Origin: Hyposmocoma kahamanoa
Lineage: Eukaryota > Arthropoda > Insecta > Lepidoptera > Cosmopterigidae
NCBI RefSeq assembly: GCF_003589595.1
Contig: NW_020654810.1
Location: 10,835,233 to 10,899,232, forward strand
Reading direction: 5' to 3'
DNA: 64,000 nucleotides
The position numbers were made by a program, and so were the translations under genes. How positions within the stretch are numbered: the first letter of the stretch is position 1; the number at the start of each line of letters is the position of its first letter. Shown here piece after piece: positions 23,801 to 38,800 of the stretch. The notes beneath the pieces were generated by a model. That model had not been told where the DNA came from, did no database searches, and worked only from the letters and a program-made list of their open reading frames with translations.

Positions 23801-26800
23801 TTACATATTAGATTTATATTCGTTTATTCTCAGTAGTATTAACACAAATATTATATGTATATTACAAGTGTATACTATAATAAATACCTTGTATTTTATT
23901 ATGTCTTATTGTTATATTACAAACTGCATTTTCTCTTTTTAATTGCACCAAAACTAGAATATTGGCTCAGCCAATGTACAATGTTTTACAAGTAGTTTTC
24001 CCGAATGTACTGCAACAGCATTAACAAATCTAAATCTACCAGAAGATTTCAGCTGCCTGCCACAACAAATCCGTTCCCAATTTTCATATTTTCATATAAT
24101 TTCACAAGAATCGTAAATAAACAATCCAGATAATGGCACTCGCTCTCTATCCATAAACAAAAATCAAACTTCAATCAAAATACGACATTTTTATCACTGA
24201 TTTTTTGAAACAAGCAACATTTCAAAAATAAAAATAAAAAACTTAAACCAAAAATTAGACAAAATAAAAAAATACGTGTCCTTTACATTGACCTACCAAC
24301 AAATGGACATCGGGTCTAATACAAAAACCACTAAAAAAATGTCCGAAGTTAACCTATACAAACGTAGTGACATCTAACGAAATATAAAAAACTAAAACAT
24401 TTAATTTAAGCTGTAACGCCATTGCAGTACTGCCTAATTTTGCTTGGAATAATTTACGGTCCCAAAAACACCATATTTAGCTTCTACTGAAAACTTAACA
24501 AATTAGCCAGTATATTTTTTTGGTAGCTCTTATTGTCTTGTCTTATTGTGAAGATTGTATGTAATTGATACAAGCTTCCTACTATACTATCGTCTATTGT
24601 TGTCAATTGTTTACTTTTCCCTTTTTTCCAAATAAATCCAAATAGTTTGCATGTTCGATAAACATTTTTGCCTATAATCTTTCGGTAATTTGATGCAGAT
24701 TATGTGTCCGCTACATTGACCTTTTGTAATTCAATGGTCCGTTAGTGTAATTATTTATGTACTCAAGCTTTCCTTAAAAGTATTGTACGAAGAGAAATAG
24801 GTACGTCACCGCCATTAGCCAATGAATTGTATCGTGAACCGAACAATTATTATTGTTGACAAAAGCAATCAACTGAATTGCTAGGGGTAAGAAGTCAAGC
24901 GATTGGCATTCGAAGGAATTAAGGCAATCAAACCGATGTCGTTACAATCGAGAAACGATTAGGGACCGATCGTTTGAAGGGCCTGAGGTTGCCGTAACCC
25001 GAAAACTCATCCATATTAATGCTCCAGCAACAAGTAAGGCATCGATCGCGGGTAAAATTAAATTGTAGCACCGGTACAATTTATGCGTATTAGGGTTCAC
25101 TTCTTCACATTCACATTCAGTTATTTTATTTATAGACTATAATATGTATACTGCCCTCCTTATAATAAGTAACGTAATCGAGTTCCATATTGACAAATCC
25201 GGGGATTAGCGACACCCCCGCTAATCGCTTTTTAAATTTCTTATTTCATTTCAGATTTATTGTTGAAGCGTAACTGACATATTTTTAGGTGACAATATAA
25301 CTTTAGATGCCAATATCTCGAACCGAAAGTAAACGAAATGCAAATGCGTTATTTATGACTAGGAGAGCAGTATAATAATGATAATAAATAATAATAATTA
25401 TTATTATTATCTTTTAGGACTTGGGAGAAGCGAGAGTGTAAAATAAATATAATAATAAGAAACCGGATTTTTAATAGACATTGCCGTAACAAACACCCAC
25501 AATTTGCAGTCTACAATAGCAGAAAAACTCTCTAAATATACAGAATTATAAGAGGAAATCACCAGAATCAGGGCATCTCAAGAACGTAATGGTAATGCCA
25601 ATAGTTATTTCGACTTTAGGCGTTATTCCAAAATAGCTATACTAGTTGCTGCATTCCCTGGACCTACCACCAAACGTATATCTCCTCTTACAGAAAGCAG
25701 CCATCCTGAATACTTGTCACCTTGTTAAAAAATTCTTGCAGTTTGATGCTATGATCCCACTTTTCTCCACTAACAGCCCCACCTGATATGCACTTGGTTT
25801 TTGCACGTGCGTAAACCGGAGAACTCCGAGTAAAATAAAATTTTATAATAATAATAATAAGTTCATGCAGATGGAAGAGGACGAAGTAGGCACTTATTAC
25901 ACACCCTCCACATAGATACACGCCATATTGCATTTACCTAATCAGTTCAAAATCGTCGGAATTATCGCGTAACATACATACGATAAAAAATAACCTCCTT
26001 TTGTGAAGTTGGTTAAAAAATGGTTTCACTTCCAGTATGTAGTAATCGCGAAAACCTCAGGCCTCTATAGAAGTAAATTTTTTTTTAGAAATATGGATCA
26101 CTCATGGATCTAATATGATACTGACCCCTAATAAGACAGCCTATAATTTAAGCACGGCGATGGTAAAATTGCCATTAGGATAAAATAATATAAACATTAG
26201 ACAACATTACCTACGTTGCTCTGATCCCAAACTAACTAAAGCACGTGTGTTATGGAGATCGACAACGGTACCGCAAACACGCAGACCCGAGGAATCGAGC
26301 CCGAGATCTCAGAGATGGCGACACCATGAAAACTGGTGTGCAAGCCACTCGACCACGGACGTCGTCCAATAATAATTGTAAAATGTATACATAGATGCGA
26401 TAATAATATTTGAGTAACATCAAACAATGATGAATGATTTATTATCATTGCACACAAACGAAAACGATTAGAAAATACATTGTGTAACGTTTGTTAGCCA
26501 CTGAATTAATAGGTCAATTGCTTTTTAAATAACAGAAGGTTTTCCTCAGACATTAGTACTTTTGATAAATTTAAAGCCCTTTTATATAGCCCTTACAAAC
26601 ATACTTTTATTCATAGAACAAGTTATTCCTGAAGGTAGTTTTCTAGTTAATGTTGCAAGCCTTAAAACGAAATTGGTTGTAACGTTTTGGCTTTAGAACA
26701 GGTATCAACAAGTGTGGGTGCATTCGGAAGTATACGACAGTTTGTGAATATAAAGTAAAGGAACAGTAAGTAAGTAGGTACGGGAAGATTTATTAAATTT

Positions 26801-29800
26801 GAGTTGTTGTTCTTTTCAATCGACAATTTGTTTTAAATAGCTGTCGTGTCTGGAAAACTGTTCACTTCAGTTGCATTACCCTAAAATATTTATCTGTTAA
26901 GGAAGCAACATAACCGTGGTGTTCTTGTAGAATCGAGTGTCTGTCTGCAACTTCGCTAAACATGTATGATGTGTATGCATATGTGTTGAGTTTAGTATAA
27001 ATACTCTCTATTTGAGCTTTCCAGTTTATTTTGTCATCGATCTGTAATGCTTAGAAACTTTGTTATGTCTGTGTCTCCGATGTGTATCACTTTGTATTCT
27101 ACGTTTGTCTTACTACTTTTCTCAATTAAATGAAATATCGTAATTACGTATATAAATAAAAAAACAGTTTCAATCCGTTAACATAATGGCTTTAAGAAAA
27201 ACTAGAAAACACTGAATTTATGAATTCGATATTGAGAAAAGTAGTAAGACAAAAGTAGAATACAAAGATACACATTGGAGATACAGACGTATATTCATTC
27301 ATCTACATCTACATACGTCTGCATAGAACACTATCGAGGATGTTTTAGACGAGCTATTTATTAAGGTAGAGCAAGGATCCCAAAACACTGCCTTGCGCGA
27401 CTCCATATAGAATCAGTCTAATCCATTTCCGCTCTTGTAGTAATGTTGATTCCATTGAATTTGTCCGTTGTTTTTGAGAATTCTATATACGTAATACTAT
27501 AAAATTATAATCTGTTATCTCGGCTGCATATTATTCATTAATGACTGTAACAACTAACTCAATTTGGGATCCGTTTCAACTGTTTTTAATTAAAGCCTTG
27601 TTTAATAACAATGCGTGCATCCCCATTTCTATTATTGCGGCTAACGCAAGCACCTTGAATGTAATTCGGAGTTATGTTCTGTAATATACATACATAGCAG
27701 GTCTAACATATTTTGTAGCGCGTGAACATTTTATACTACAAAGGTTTAGGTACCTAATTAACTAAATGTAAACAAATCGTAGTTTTTTTTATAAGATATT
27801 AAGTACTTGGTTACTTATTGTAAAATTATAATGAGCATATTGAAAATAGTTCTAGGTAATGGACAACATTTCAAACTACCCGTTTAAAATAGTACTAAAT
27901 ATATATATATATTTAGTACTTATAAATATATATAAAATAATATATATAAATATATTTTATTAAAGATGTTTAATAACACGTATCCCAACTTTCCTACGAT
28001 AAACAACCTAAAATCCAGCCCATAAAAAGATGACAGCTAATAACATGCGAGCAAATTATTATTATTATTATTATTATTATTAATTAAAGAGGACAGCAGT
28101 AATACGACGTATGAAACTCACTACTAAATATTGTATTTGACCGGTTAGCCTACTGACATCTGAAGTTTGTTTACTTTTAATTAAGTACCTAAACCTTTAT
28201 ACTATAGTATACAATATTTATATTATTAGTCACGAAAAACATATAATTAACGTCACTAGTGTTTTCGTTCGTGTCGCTTGAATAATTAGGGTCCTTGTCA
28301 TAGTTATTTAGTCTTTACCTCTATAATAAATTGTTATGTCTATTACTAAATCAAAGAAATAATTTATTTCAGTCGTTACTCCAATGTTCCTGATTGTTTC
28401 ACAAACATCTTAATATCGTAGTATCATATTGCGGTAAGAGTCTAAAATTACGCTTATTCATGTGCTAATCACGTCCGATGTACAATTCCGCTTAAAACGG
28501 TCGTGTTGATTGCCATTTTATACGTCATTAAACGTAATATAAAATTAGTGTGAGATAGTTGACAAAGTTTAGCATTAATGAGAGCTACAAGTTTATGATA
28601 ATGACGTCACATCTCCACATACATCTTCATTGATTTGCCACCAAATTAAGCCGTTGAATGGCATGTCAGCAGTCTTTACACTTCAAATTTAACATTTGAG
28701 TGAACATTTATGCAAACTAAAACTACTCAACGAACACTACCTTTTTAAGACTTGAACCAGTCTTTACTTTTCCACTCAAATAAATGTAAAGAGTTTGCGT
28801 AACTATTCATGTTAACCTGTAAAATTCATAATAAATGTTTTTGTTTCAAAATCACCTGTACTATTATGCAGTTTATGTGTCCGTCAATGTATTTAAAAAT
28901 GAATTCGGTATTCGGTAGATTAATAATTTCTAAACCTGAATATTTGTTCGCAGGCTAGTATTGATCGCGCTGGTGGTGGAAGTGATATTCCCAGTGACAT
29001 GGCAGTGCCGGTCAGAGGGTTGGCATGGTGGCGCATTTGTGCGGCTGTACCTCTGCAGTACTTTGGCACTGCAAGCAGTTCTGATGCTGCTATTAGCGGC
29101 ACTCGCGATGCAGTCCGCGAGGGGCACCATCACTGACGTAGACCAGCGCCGACTTGTCTCTCCATTATTGGTTGTCAAGTAAGTGACTCTACTTACGGCT
29201 GACTGGCTGACCATCTGGAAAAGTCTGCCTATTTTCTGTTCAAAGTTAAAGGCTCTCCATTAATAAATTTGATGGGCTACAATTGTTTGTAGGGTAAAAA
29301 GGGCTATGCTACCAAAAGTCCTCAACGCCGTAGGCACTGCTTCTGTATACATAAATGTTTAGACCTTTTATCTTTAGTCGGAATTTTATTATCTACGTGC
29401 GTTTAGGGCAACTCACAATCTGGACCCCAGAGTGTTTGAGTGAGAGATTAACATTCTTACACTAGCGTCACAGTACATTAATGAAAATGTAATTTACTTT
29501 TTTTATGAAAAGTAGTGACAGATGTAACATGAATACGACGAATAAAAATAAACTACCTATTGTTGGCAGTGGTCTTCACAAAGTAACAAATTTATTTAGG
29601 GGGCAACGTATACCTACGCTTTTATAATGAGATTCCGGTTGATATTCAAAATGAGATAATTACTTTTAATGACGCATTTACACCAAACCGTCGGTCAGTC
29701 ATTTGGAGTGTAATTTGCTTACCTATGAAATGAAGATAATGTGACTTTGACTGTACTTATAATCAATATATCTATCTGTTAGTGAAAGGACTTTAAGCAA

Positions 29801-32800
29801 AGTAAAGGAATTTATATGTTTTTACAAATAGTGCATTAGAATACTAAAAATCACGCGATTGTAAACGACATTAATTCCCATCGTTGTTTGCTTTTTATTT
29901 AACATATTTTATTTGACTTAACATTGATTTTAAATGCCTAATTAAGAGCCCCATTCTCTATAAAACGCTCTGTAGTAAAAATTACTATTTTCTTTATCTC
30001 TTACCTATATATTATTATTATATATATACACATACATATTATTACATAAATACATTTATTTTTTTATTTATTTTACTCCAAACAAATTTTATCTAGTACA
30101 GCCATTTCACCATGGCGTGTGAAACGCTTGAAAAACCGTATAAAATATTTACGTAGAAAAGGTATGAGAGCTGGTGTCTCTATCTACCAACCCGAGAGAT
30201 AGGAAGTTCCGGGGAGGCTACGGCTTCACGGGCGTCTCTGGTGGATCCGGAGGTATGCACCCGGGGTTTGCGGTTAGCCATAGGGATGAACACGTTCGTC
30301 TGTCCCGGTAGTATGTGGCCGGGCATTAATCCCGCGCGCAGCTAGCGCGTGTTACATTGCTTAATGAACTTTATGATCAATTGTGTAATGTAGAAACTAA
30401 ATACGAGTTAAAATCTTCCGCGGAATGCGCCGGCGGGCACGAGAAATACAAAAATTTGCTTCCATTCCGTTCCGGCGGGACACGTGAGTTGCTCTTCACA
30501 TTGTATAAAGCTCCTATAGCCAAGTTTCTTTTTGAAATTTCTGCTTAATATTAATTAGTATTAATCGACTAAAATTTCTGTTTAATATTATACAGAATAT
30601 ACCATGGGGCTTTTATAAATTTAATTGAAATAGCTGTCAAGAATTAATCACTGAATCATCTGTCCATCCATCGCAATCTATTGTTTCCATTAACATAATG
30701 GTACTCCGTACCTAATTGTGTATTGTTAAATTTCCTGTTCTATTTACATGGTATTCTAATACTTTTATCTGTTTTTATACTTCTTTCCCACGCTATATAT
30801 TAAATAATTAAAATAATAACATTGTTCGCCAGTTCTATAACTGGAGTCCCTGACCCCAGCCGACCGTACCATTGCTAATAATACTATCAGAAATATCATA
30901 CCGGGAAATAATAATACCGAGAATACCACCTTTCGCATTTAAAAATTCAAAATTAATCTTTTTAGGCTATGGGTGAGGCGTGAGTCTAAAACAGATAATA
31001 ATAATAGATACAGCCACGTGGATACAACCAAACAGCCAAAATATTACATCAAGAGCTGTCTCTGAAACACGGACTCGTGTAACAGAAGATGTGAGGATTC
31101 ACCGGAGCCAATACTCGACCGCACCAAAATCTATTGGTACAGATCCATTATCACAGACAAGACTATTCTTGCGAATAAGCCTGACATTGTGATATTGAAT
31201 CGATCGCAGTCGAGGGTATTTCTTGTGTAATGTTGCCGATGGACGAGGATGAGAAAAAAAAACATTTCAGTAGACGTAAAGCACCTTGTGAAAGAGTTCG
31301 TGCAGGGAAGTACCGTCATCTTACCTATTTCTGCTGAAAGGCAGAAAATGTGAGCATTACTGCGTTCCGGTTTTGAAGCGTAAGGTGCTGGTGAAATTAT
31401 AGGCATATGGGACTTGTCGACTTATATTTTAACAAGACGGGCGCAGTGATTTTTGTGATTTAAAGCTCTGAGTGCACCAGGCGCACGACTTGTTCGTCCC
31501 GTCACTTCGTATCATAAAAAAAGAATAATAATTATTATGTGCCAAACAACCGCATTAATTACCTGGCGTCAATCTAGGCAATTATTTGCACTAAAAGTAC
31601 CAGAACTATGGAATTCACTCCGGGGCACTATCTGGAACAACCAAAGCAGAAACAAATTTGAAAAGTTTGTTTCCAAATTGATTCAACCGGGAATCGAACC
31701 CACGTCACAGAAGTCAATTCATAAGGCATACGATATGCGTATATCAATGTTACCTACACATGACATCTAAGTTCTCATTGCATGTTAAGCCGGGTACCCA
31801 CTAGCGAGCTGTAACCGTAACGTTGCTTATAAAGCCGGATACTCATTAGCGAGCTGCAGCCGTAACCACTGCATATTATGTTCCAAAAATCATAGTGTAC
31901 ATGTGATTCGCGAGCTTGCCTCGAGCGGAACGCGTGCGGTTCGAAGTGAGCTGATGATAAGCGGCACTCATTCTAGCGAGTGAACACAGTTTCACGCGTA
32001 GGTACACCCTAGAACTGTATCTGTCACGTTACGTTAGTGGCAGTGAAACGTAAGTCTGTATAAAGTTAGGAATATTTTTTCTCTGATGAATGCGTCCTTC
32101 TGATGTCGCAACTAACCCTTAAGTTAGCCCTAATTCATAAGTTAACCATTACTTGCATATGCTGTTGTTGAAAATGTTTTAAAAGAATATTTCTGTCTGC
32201 AGAGTGTTCCTAGTACTACCAGAGATAGCCCTTAACGTGATGGGCACCATGTGGATGTTCTGTGACGTCATCGAGTGCTCCGTCTCAGACAAGTTCTCCA
32301 GTATAGTCATTCAAAGTAAGTATACTTCACATAATTGTGGTTTTGCAAAAACGTTTTTGCTTATTAAAGTAATTACAAACATTAGCGTCCTAATGTTCTT
32401 TTTCTGCTTAAGCAATATGATTTGGTATAATTCATAAAAAACATTTTTTTTATATAAAATAACAAGTCGTGCTCCTTGTGGTTAGCGACACGCCTGTCCA
32501 TAACAATTGTAGTGCCATTCAGAGCTTTAAATCGCAAAGATCTTAGGGGCACTGCCACTGCGCCCGTCACCGTGAGACATAAGTTGACAAGTCCCGTGTG
32601 CCTGTAATTCACCAGCACCCTTACCCTTCCAAACCGGAACGCAGTAATACTCACATTACTGCTTCACAAGGAGCTCTACTGCTACTAATCTTTATTTATG
32701 AAACTTTATGTTAACTAAAGTTATGAAACCTTACATAATATGCGAATATACAAAAAGTGGACTAAACCTTACTTTGCGCGTCATATTAAAACTTTATCAA

Positions 32801-35800
32801 TTGATAAAAGATTCTTTACTTATATAAATTTTCATTCATCATCTATTACAAAAAAGATAAATTTTGCAGGTGCAAAAATCTATTTCCGATACTTTCAGGA
32901 AATAAATAAAATACCACATTTCCTAAGTAAGTTAATCAGAGCACTGAAAAGATTTTTTTCAGTAGATATTATTTTTCTCTAACCGAATTCGCGCTATCAA
33001 TAAGAGCATTTTTTAAAAATTCTGCGTAAGATTGGTTTCAAGAGTTATTTCTGGTACGGCTTGGCGGGTTTAGTGATGGAAATTAGCATAAAAATGAAAA
33101 TAATTTATGTGCTCTGTGAGAACAAGAAAATGACTCGTATAAATAAAAATAAGTAATACGAGTCGATATAACAGTTATTTTTATGAAAATTCGAGGTTGC
33201 ATCGTTTTCTGTGCACTTTTTCTTTAAACTGTTTTACAAAACCAAATAACTTTCATACTTACTTCTAACGAAACAAAGATTATATAACAATATAACACTT
33301 TTTTAATAGACTGTGTTCTGTCCTCGCAGGTATAGTATTATTTAACTGGGTGCAACTAGGATTGACAGTATTTGGCCTGTTCATGGTGTTCGATCCCTTG
33401 GGTTCAGTCAGCTACGGAGACATGCAAGACACCCCCAACCAAGTTCGGCATCACAGGAAGGTAACAGGACTGTGGTCTAGGAGATTCCGATGGTTATTTT
33501 GCTGGTTGAAGAGGGATGAACATGGAAAGGAAGCATTTCAGCAAGTGGCTGGTGAGTACATTAAAAGTATGCATTTCATACCTTTGGTGTAATAAAGGCA
33601 CGTGTGATCATACGTCAAAAGTGCTTTTATCGAATGAAATTCATGACATGAATCAAATTATGTTTGTGTGAAATTTCATATCTCTCTTATGTAAGCATAA
33701 AAATGTGAGCGACTAATTTCGTTCGTACAATCTTTAAACCTCTCTCATGAAAGTTATAATTTAATTAATATTATTGTAATCTAATTTAAATAATATTTAA
33801 AAAAAAAGACAGCCCCGTAAAAGGGAAACCCTGTGTCGTGGGTGCAATGGACACACGCATAGACAACCACAAATTACACCCAAACTCGCTAGAGAAATAA
33901 AAGTAGGCCATACAAATATTTCTTCCGGCCCGGGAATCGAACCCAGGATCTCTGCGTGGCAATCCAGTATGGTAACCGTTCGGCCACGGAGGCAGTTACT
34001 AAATAGTTGTAGTTGTAATGTAATTCAAATGTGGCCTTATTACAACTCTATGTTTGGTAAACTACTATCAACTCTACGAAGTCTTCGAACTGCAAAGCCA
34101 ATTTACTTAATCTTTGTTCACAGCATTACTCAGCGCGCTATTCAGATCAACGGATCTCGTTCCCTCTGACGTGGTCGCAGGCTGCGTGCTCTTACGAGTT
34201 CGACAAAAGAGAGAGACGCGGGAAATGCGCCGCATTCAAATGCTCAATGACGAAGAACCAATATACACCACAGATGTCAACAAAGTGTTTTCTGAAACCC
34301 CACCATGGATGAATCTAGAAGACGCTCTTCACTATCTCAAGTTGTCAATCGCAGCTTACGGCTGGCCTTATGTGATATACAGGCATTGCTTCACTGGATT
34401 TTGTAAGCTGGCTCGTCATCTGACGTGTTGTTGTTGTCGGTAAGTTTTATTCGTGATTACTTATTCTTGACATAAATTCTGAGAAGTTTTCTAAAAACAT
34501 AATAAACCACCTTGAAAGTTTCTATTTTATGATTCATGCGGTTTGCATATGATTATAACGCATATTCTTATCTTTCGAGTTTACAAATTACGAAGTTTAC
34601 AAGTTGCTTGTGATTTATAGGCTTGTTACTTATGAATTTTGTTTACCAGGCTTTGTCTTATATTGTCTTGCTATTTAACAAAAAAAATTTCGATGCGTAT
34701 ATTTTATACACACGTATACATTTTTTATATTGTCCAATTTTCGTTAAATATGATGTTGTTAACAAAGGACATTGTAAGGATATGGTAGTTGTAACGTTAT
34801 TGTTGCTATTAAACCGTCTTCTTTAAGGAAAAGCAATCCTAAAAGATGAGCAAACTGCTTGGTATATGAATACCTATCAACCACAAGAAGATTTACGAAA
34901 TGTACGCAGATAATAATAAAGTACCCCAAATATGGTTATTAAAAATATATTTTACTACAGAACAACGCATCGTTCATGATTTTATGAATGCAATTAAAAG
35001 TAATTGGCAATTCGAATTGCACATCGTGTGCAATTTCTTTTTAAATTTCCCCTTCATCCGTAAATAGTTCTTTATTTACGCGTGTTTATTTCAAAAGCGT
35101 GACCATAATTCATAAACTGTAATATTTATTAAATATAATACAAGTATTTATATAAGTGATAAACGCGAACAAATAGGTATTTAGACCGTTTCCATTTGCT
35201 TGTACTGGTCGGATCACGAAGACTAATATATTCTTATGCTTCTACCGGTAGGACCGAAAGAATAAATATATCCTCGTGCTAATGTACTGTCACTTATATT
35301 TATATAATTAATATTGTAGTACTCGTATGTATGTTATCGATGCTCTAAGCTAATCGGCCTTTACAGAGAACTATTTATCTTTTCTGGCTTTATATTGACT
35401 ATAACTTACTATCCCCACTAAAAAACACCTTGAGACAACGATTTTACCCGAAGAGAACAATTTCTTTTTGTCTTCGCTGTAACTGTTCATTGAAAGCGCC
35501 ATTCTAATCCGTTCATCCTTAAGTTTACTCAATGTTAAAAATACCAGAAAAGAAAATCGTCTTGATACTTGCTGTGCCCTTAATGCATGTTGAACAACTC
35601 ATTAACGCAGATTCGACAAGGTCGCAACGAGAAATCTTGCAGTGTTTCAGGGCCAACTCTCTATACATTGTTACATGTTAAAAACTCATACATCTACATA
35701 CTTAGATTCTGTAATTCTATTCTGTACAATCACCTATATATTTATCTGTGTATTATTACACAATATCTTGCTTGCTTCATAATTTCGTTACCTTTAGTGC

Positions 35801-38800
35801 AGAAGAGCTTCTTGTGAACGAGTTCGTTCAGGGAAGTAGGGGGAAGTCCCCTAACGCCGGACGGCACCTAACGTCGGACACTCGTATTATCTCGACATCT
35901 CGCAATACGTTCTATCAAAAAACGGGTGAAAGGGGCGTGGGAGAACATAGCGATACAGGATCGTGAGACGCGGTTTGGCACTGACGGGCGAGACCAAGGT
36001 GGTCGCAGTAGATTTTTGCTTTTGGCAGGAATAATGCAGAGTATTCCTGCATCACGTAAGATCAAAGTGAGTATTACTGCTATGTTTTTGAGTTTAAGTG
36101 TTCATGGTAATTGTTATTATACGTAGTGTTCTATAAGTATTCGAAGTTTGTAAAACTTATTGTACATTTTTAAAGAACTTTTGTTATATAGTGCGAAATT
36201 TTAGGAATTTTGTGTCCGCTAGTACCGGACACGAAGTAGTCCCTTAACACCGGACAGTAAACACATGTGTTTTCGTAAGTATTTATTTATATTTTTTTAT
36301 AATAGTTGTTGTATGTTGTTTTAGAGGATAGAAGAACAAAGGGAACACGAAATGGAAGATACGAAAAAGAAAGAAAAATGGGATCAATGGCCATACCAAA
36401 ATTAAAGTTGAAGATAAAGACAATGAAAAAAATGTTAGGGATAAAAAGAAAGAATTGGGTAGATAGTTCAGAATAGCAACAAGAGAGAAAGGGAAGCAGA
36501 CCAAAGAAGTAAAGGCCAAAGGAAAGAGTGGATACAAAGCAAAGAAAATGGAACAGTTTAACTCAAATGTCTAACATAAAAACTACTTTTTTATGCAAAA
36601 ATAAGTGCACATTTGACTTCCATCTCACCTGATGGACGATGGAAGTAACGATGCGGTCGATGATGTAGCATACAAACCTAAATAATGCCTATTCGCTCTC
36701 GCCTTGATATGGTCCAAATTATAGCGTTCAGGGAATACGTCCGATTACTGGCGTAGTATGCTAAGAGGACCACGACGATGTCTGGATACAGTGCTCCAGC
36801 TGCCGTGGATGGGATCATGAAGTACGTGCGTGCAGACATCCCTGAATGTTCAGAAAGCTACAAATGCGATCGGTGCATGATGTTTTAAAGATGTCGGGCC
36901 CTGAGTGCTTGAAGTTAAGACTGTCCGGTAATAGGTGCCACTTGCAGTTGTAGCCATTTTTGTAACCAAAGTTTGATTTAAATTTTTAAGTATGTTTATG
37001 GAGAGGTTCTACTTTTGTTCATTTATTTTGATTTTAAAATTTGTTGACAGTGTTAATTGATAAATAAATCTACATTCCTAGAACCAGTTTTTTTTATAAT
37101 GTCTTATAACCTTAGGTGTCCGCCACTAGGGGACTTCCCCCTACTGCCACCTATTTCTGCCGCCAAGCAGTATAATACTCGCATTACTGCGTTCTGGTTT
37201 TGAAGGGTAAAGGTGCTGGTGAAATTACAGGCCTATCGGACTTGTCAACTTATGTCTCATGGTGACGGGCGTTGTGGTAGTGCCCCTCAGATCTTTGCGA
37301 TTGAAAGCTCTGAGTGGCATTGCAACTGTTATAGACAGGCGTGTCGCTTACTACCAGGCCCACAACTTGTTTGTCCCATCACTTGATAACATAAAAAAAA
37401 CCTTTATTTTGATGGCCCAACGGTTCGGGGTAGAGCTTGGATTCCGTAACGGACTTTTTTAAATTAGTTCTGGTCTGGATGTTCTAGGTACTACCCCAGT
37501 GGGCACTCGTTACCCTAGCTCATAGGTTCCCAAACGTTTTGGTTCACCGCCCACTTAGGCAAGATATAAAACTTCATCGCCCACCACCACAAAAAATATT
37601 GAAAACGTTATTTTTTATATTAACTTGACACAAAAAAATCGCAAGGAAAAAAAAATTTGTAGTGTAGTAGTTCATATAGATATTTCAAGTTTTTTTTTTC
37701 AAAGTGGTATCACTCCCAGGACATCATCAACGCCCTCAATTGCTTCCGAGGCCCGTACCGGCCCCTGGAACTCTTTAGCCCCCACTGGGGGCAGTAGGGA
37801 TCGCTTTGCGAAACTCTATAAACTAACTCTAGCTGATTATCAATAATTGCAGGTTTATTACCATTTATGAATGCTTTTTATTTTCCCGATATTTCGGAAC
37901 GGTTACACGCTCCATGGTCACGGGTTGACATCAACACTCGTAGTACAGGGAATTCTTTGGTAATCTGTGTGGTTATCTCACACATCAATTAAACTAGGTT
38001 TAATAATATTAATGTAGCATACTGTAATGAGAAACTTCCCTGGAATTCTAGAACTCCACGAAATTAACGTCACTCAAGAATTTGGCACGCCAGCATATTT
38101 TAACAAAGTTGCTGAATACCTACCTGCTGTCTAAGCTCGTTGCAAAGTGTACAATAATTAGTTAGTATATTTAGTTAATGTAAATGTAAATAAGTCAAGA
38201 AGTCATAAGTACGTCAAAAGAGTACACAAATCCGTCCATTTTTTATCCATTAGCTTTATTGGTTCAAGTTTTTTTTTTTAATAAAAACCAAGTGACGGGA
38301 CGAACAAGTCGTACGCCTGATGGTAGGTAAGTGACATACCTGCCCATAATAGTTGCAGTACCACGCACAGCTTTAAATCGCAAAGATCCGAGGGACATCG
38401 TCCCTGCGCCCACCACCATGAGACATAAGTTGACAAGTCCAATGTGCCTGTAATTTCACCAGCTCCGTTACCTCGGCTCCCTTCGAAACCGGAACGCAGT
38501 AATGCTCACACTACTGTTTGGCGGCAGAAATAGGTAAAGTGGCAGTACTTCCCTGGATGAACTCTTTCACAACGAGCTCTACTGCTACTAAAAAGTGTAA
38601 TAAGCGAAACCTATATGTATTGAAAGAGAGAACGTCTGTCGTGTCGATAAAACGTCTTATGCCATGTACTTTTCTCTTATTACTTACTTCTTTTCTTGAT
38701 AGGCCGAAGAACTCTATAGTTACGGATGACAACTGCTGCCTATGCCACTTTGCTGGGGTCAAGTACATGTCCAGCCTCTCTGCTGACGATATAATCTTCG

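Larger units (their letters stand above)
35800..37400 (+). repeat. Repeat family A, copy 8, split by a TIR transposon
   Basis: The 5' piece 35800-35838 (AGAGCTTCTTGTGAACGAGT onward) stops at GGGAAGTA, and the 3' piece resumes at 37144 with CTGCCACCTATTTCTG. Joined, they follow the family A order exactly. The A tail is at 37391-37400. Confidence 0.87.

Noticed and set aside
31537..31770. 77-codon frame with LWNSLRGTIWNNQS resembling a LINE C-terminus
   Set aside because: The similarity is limited to a few residues and the region also carries a reversed B-box-like word; too weak to call.
33930..33995. Possible tRNA gene on the minus strand with good A and B boxes
   Set aside because: The same head and downstream body recur at 5205, 17540 and 22185, so it is a SINE; the acceptor stem is not closed.
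34623..34826. 67-codon hydrophobic frame in DAGLB intron 5
   Set aside because: No splice sites in the right phase, no conservation recognised, and DAGLB already has its four membrane segments.
36283..36537. 84-codon minus-strand frame rich in Leu, Phe and Ser, looking like a membrane protein
   Set aside because: It is the reverse of a purine-rich Lys/Glu coding tail in the TIR transposon; hydrophobicity is a by-product.
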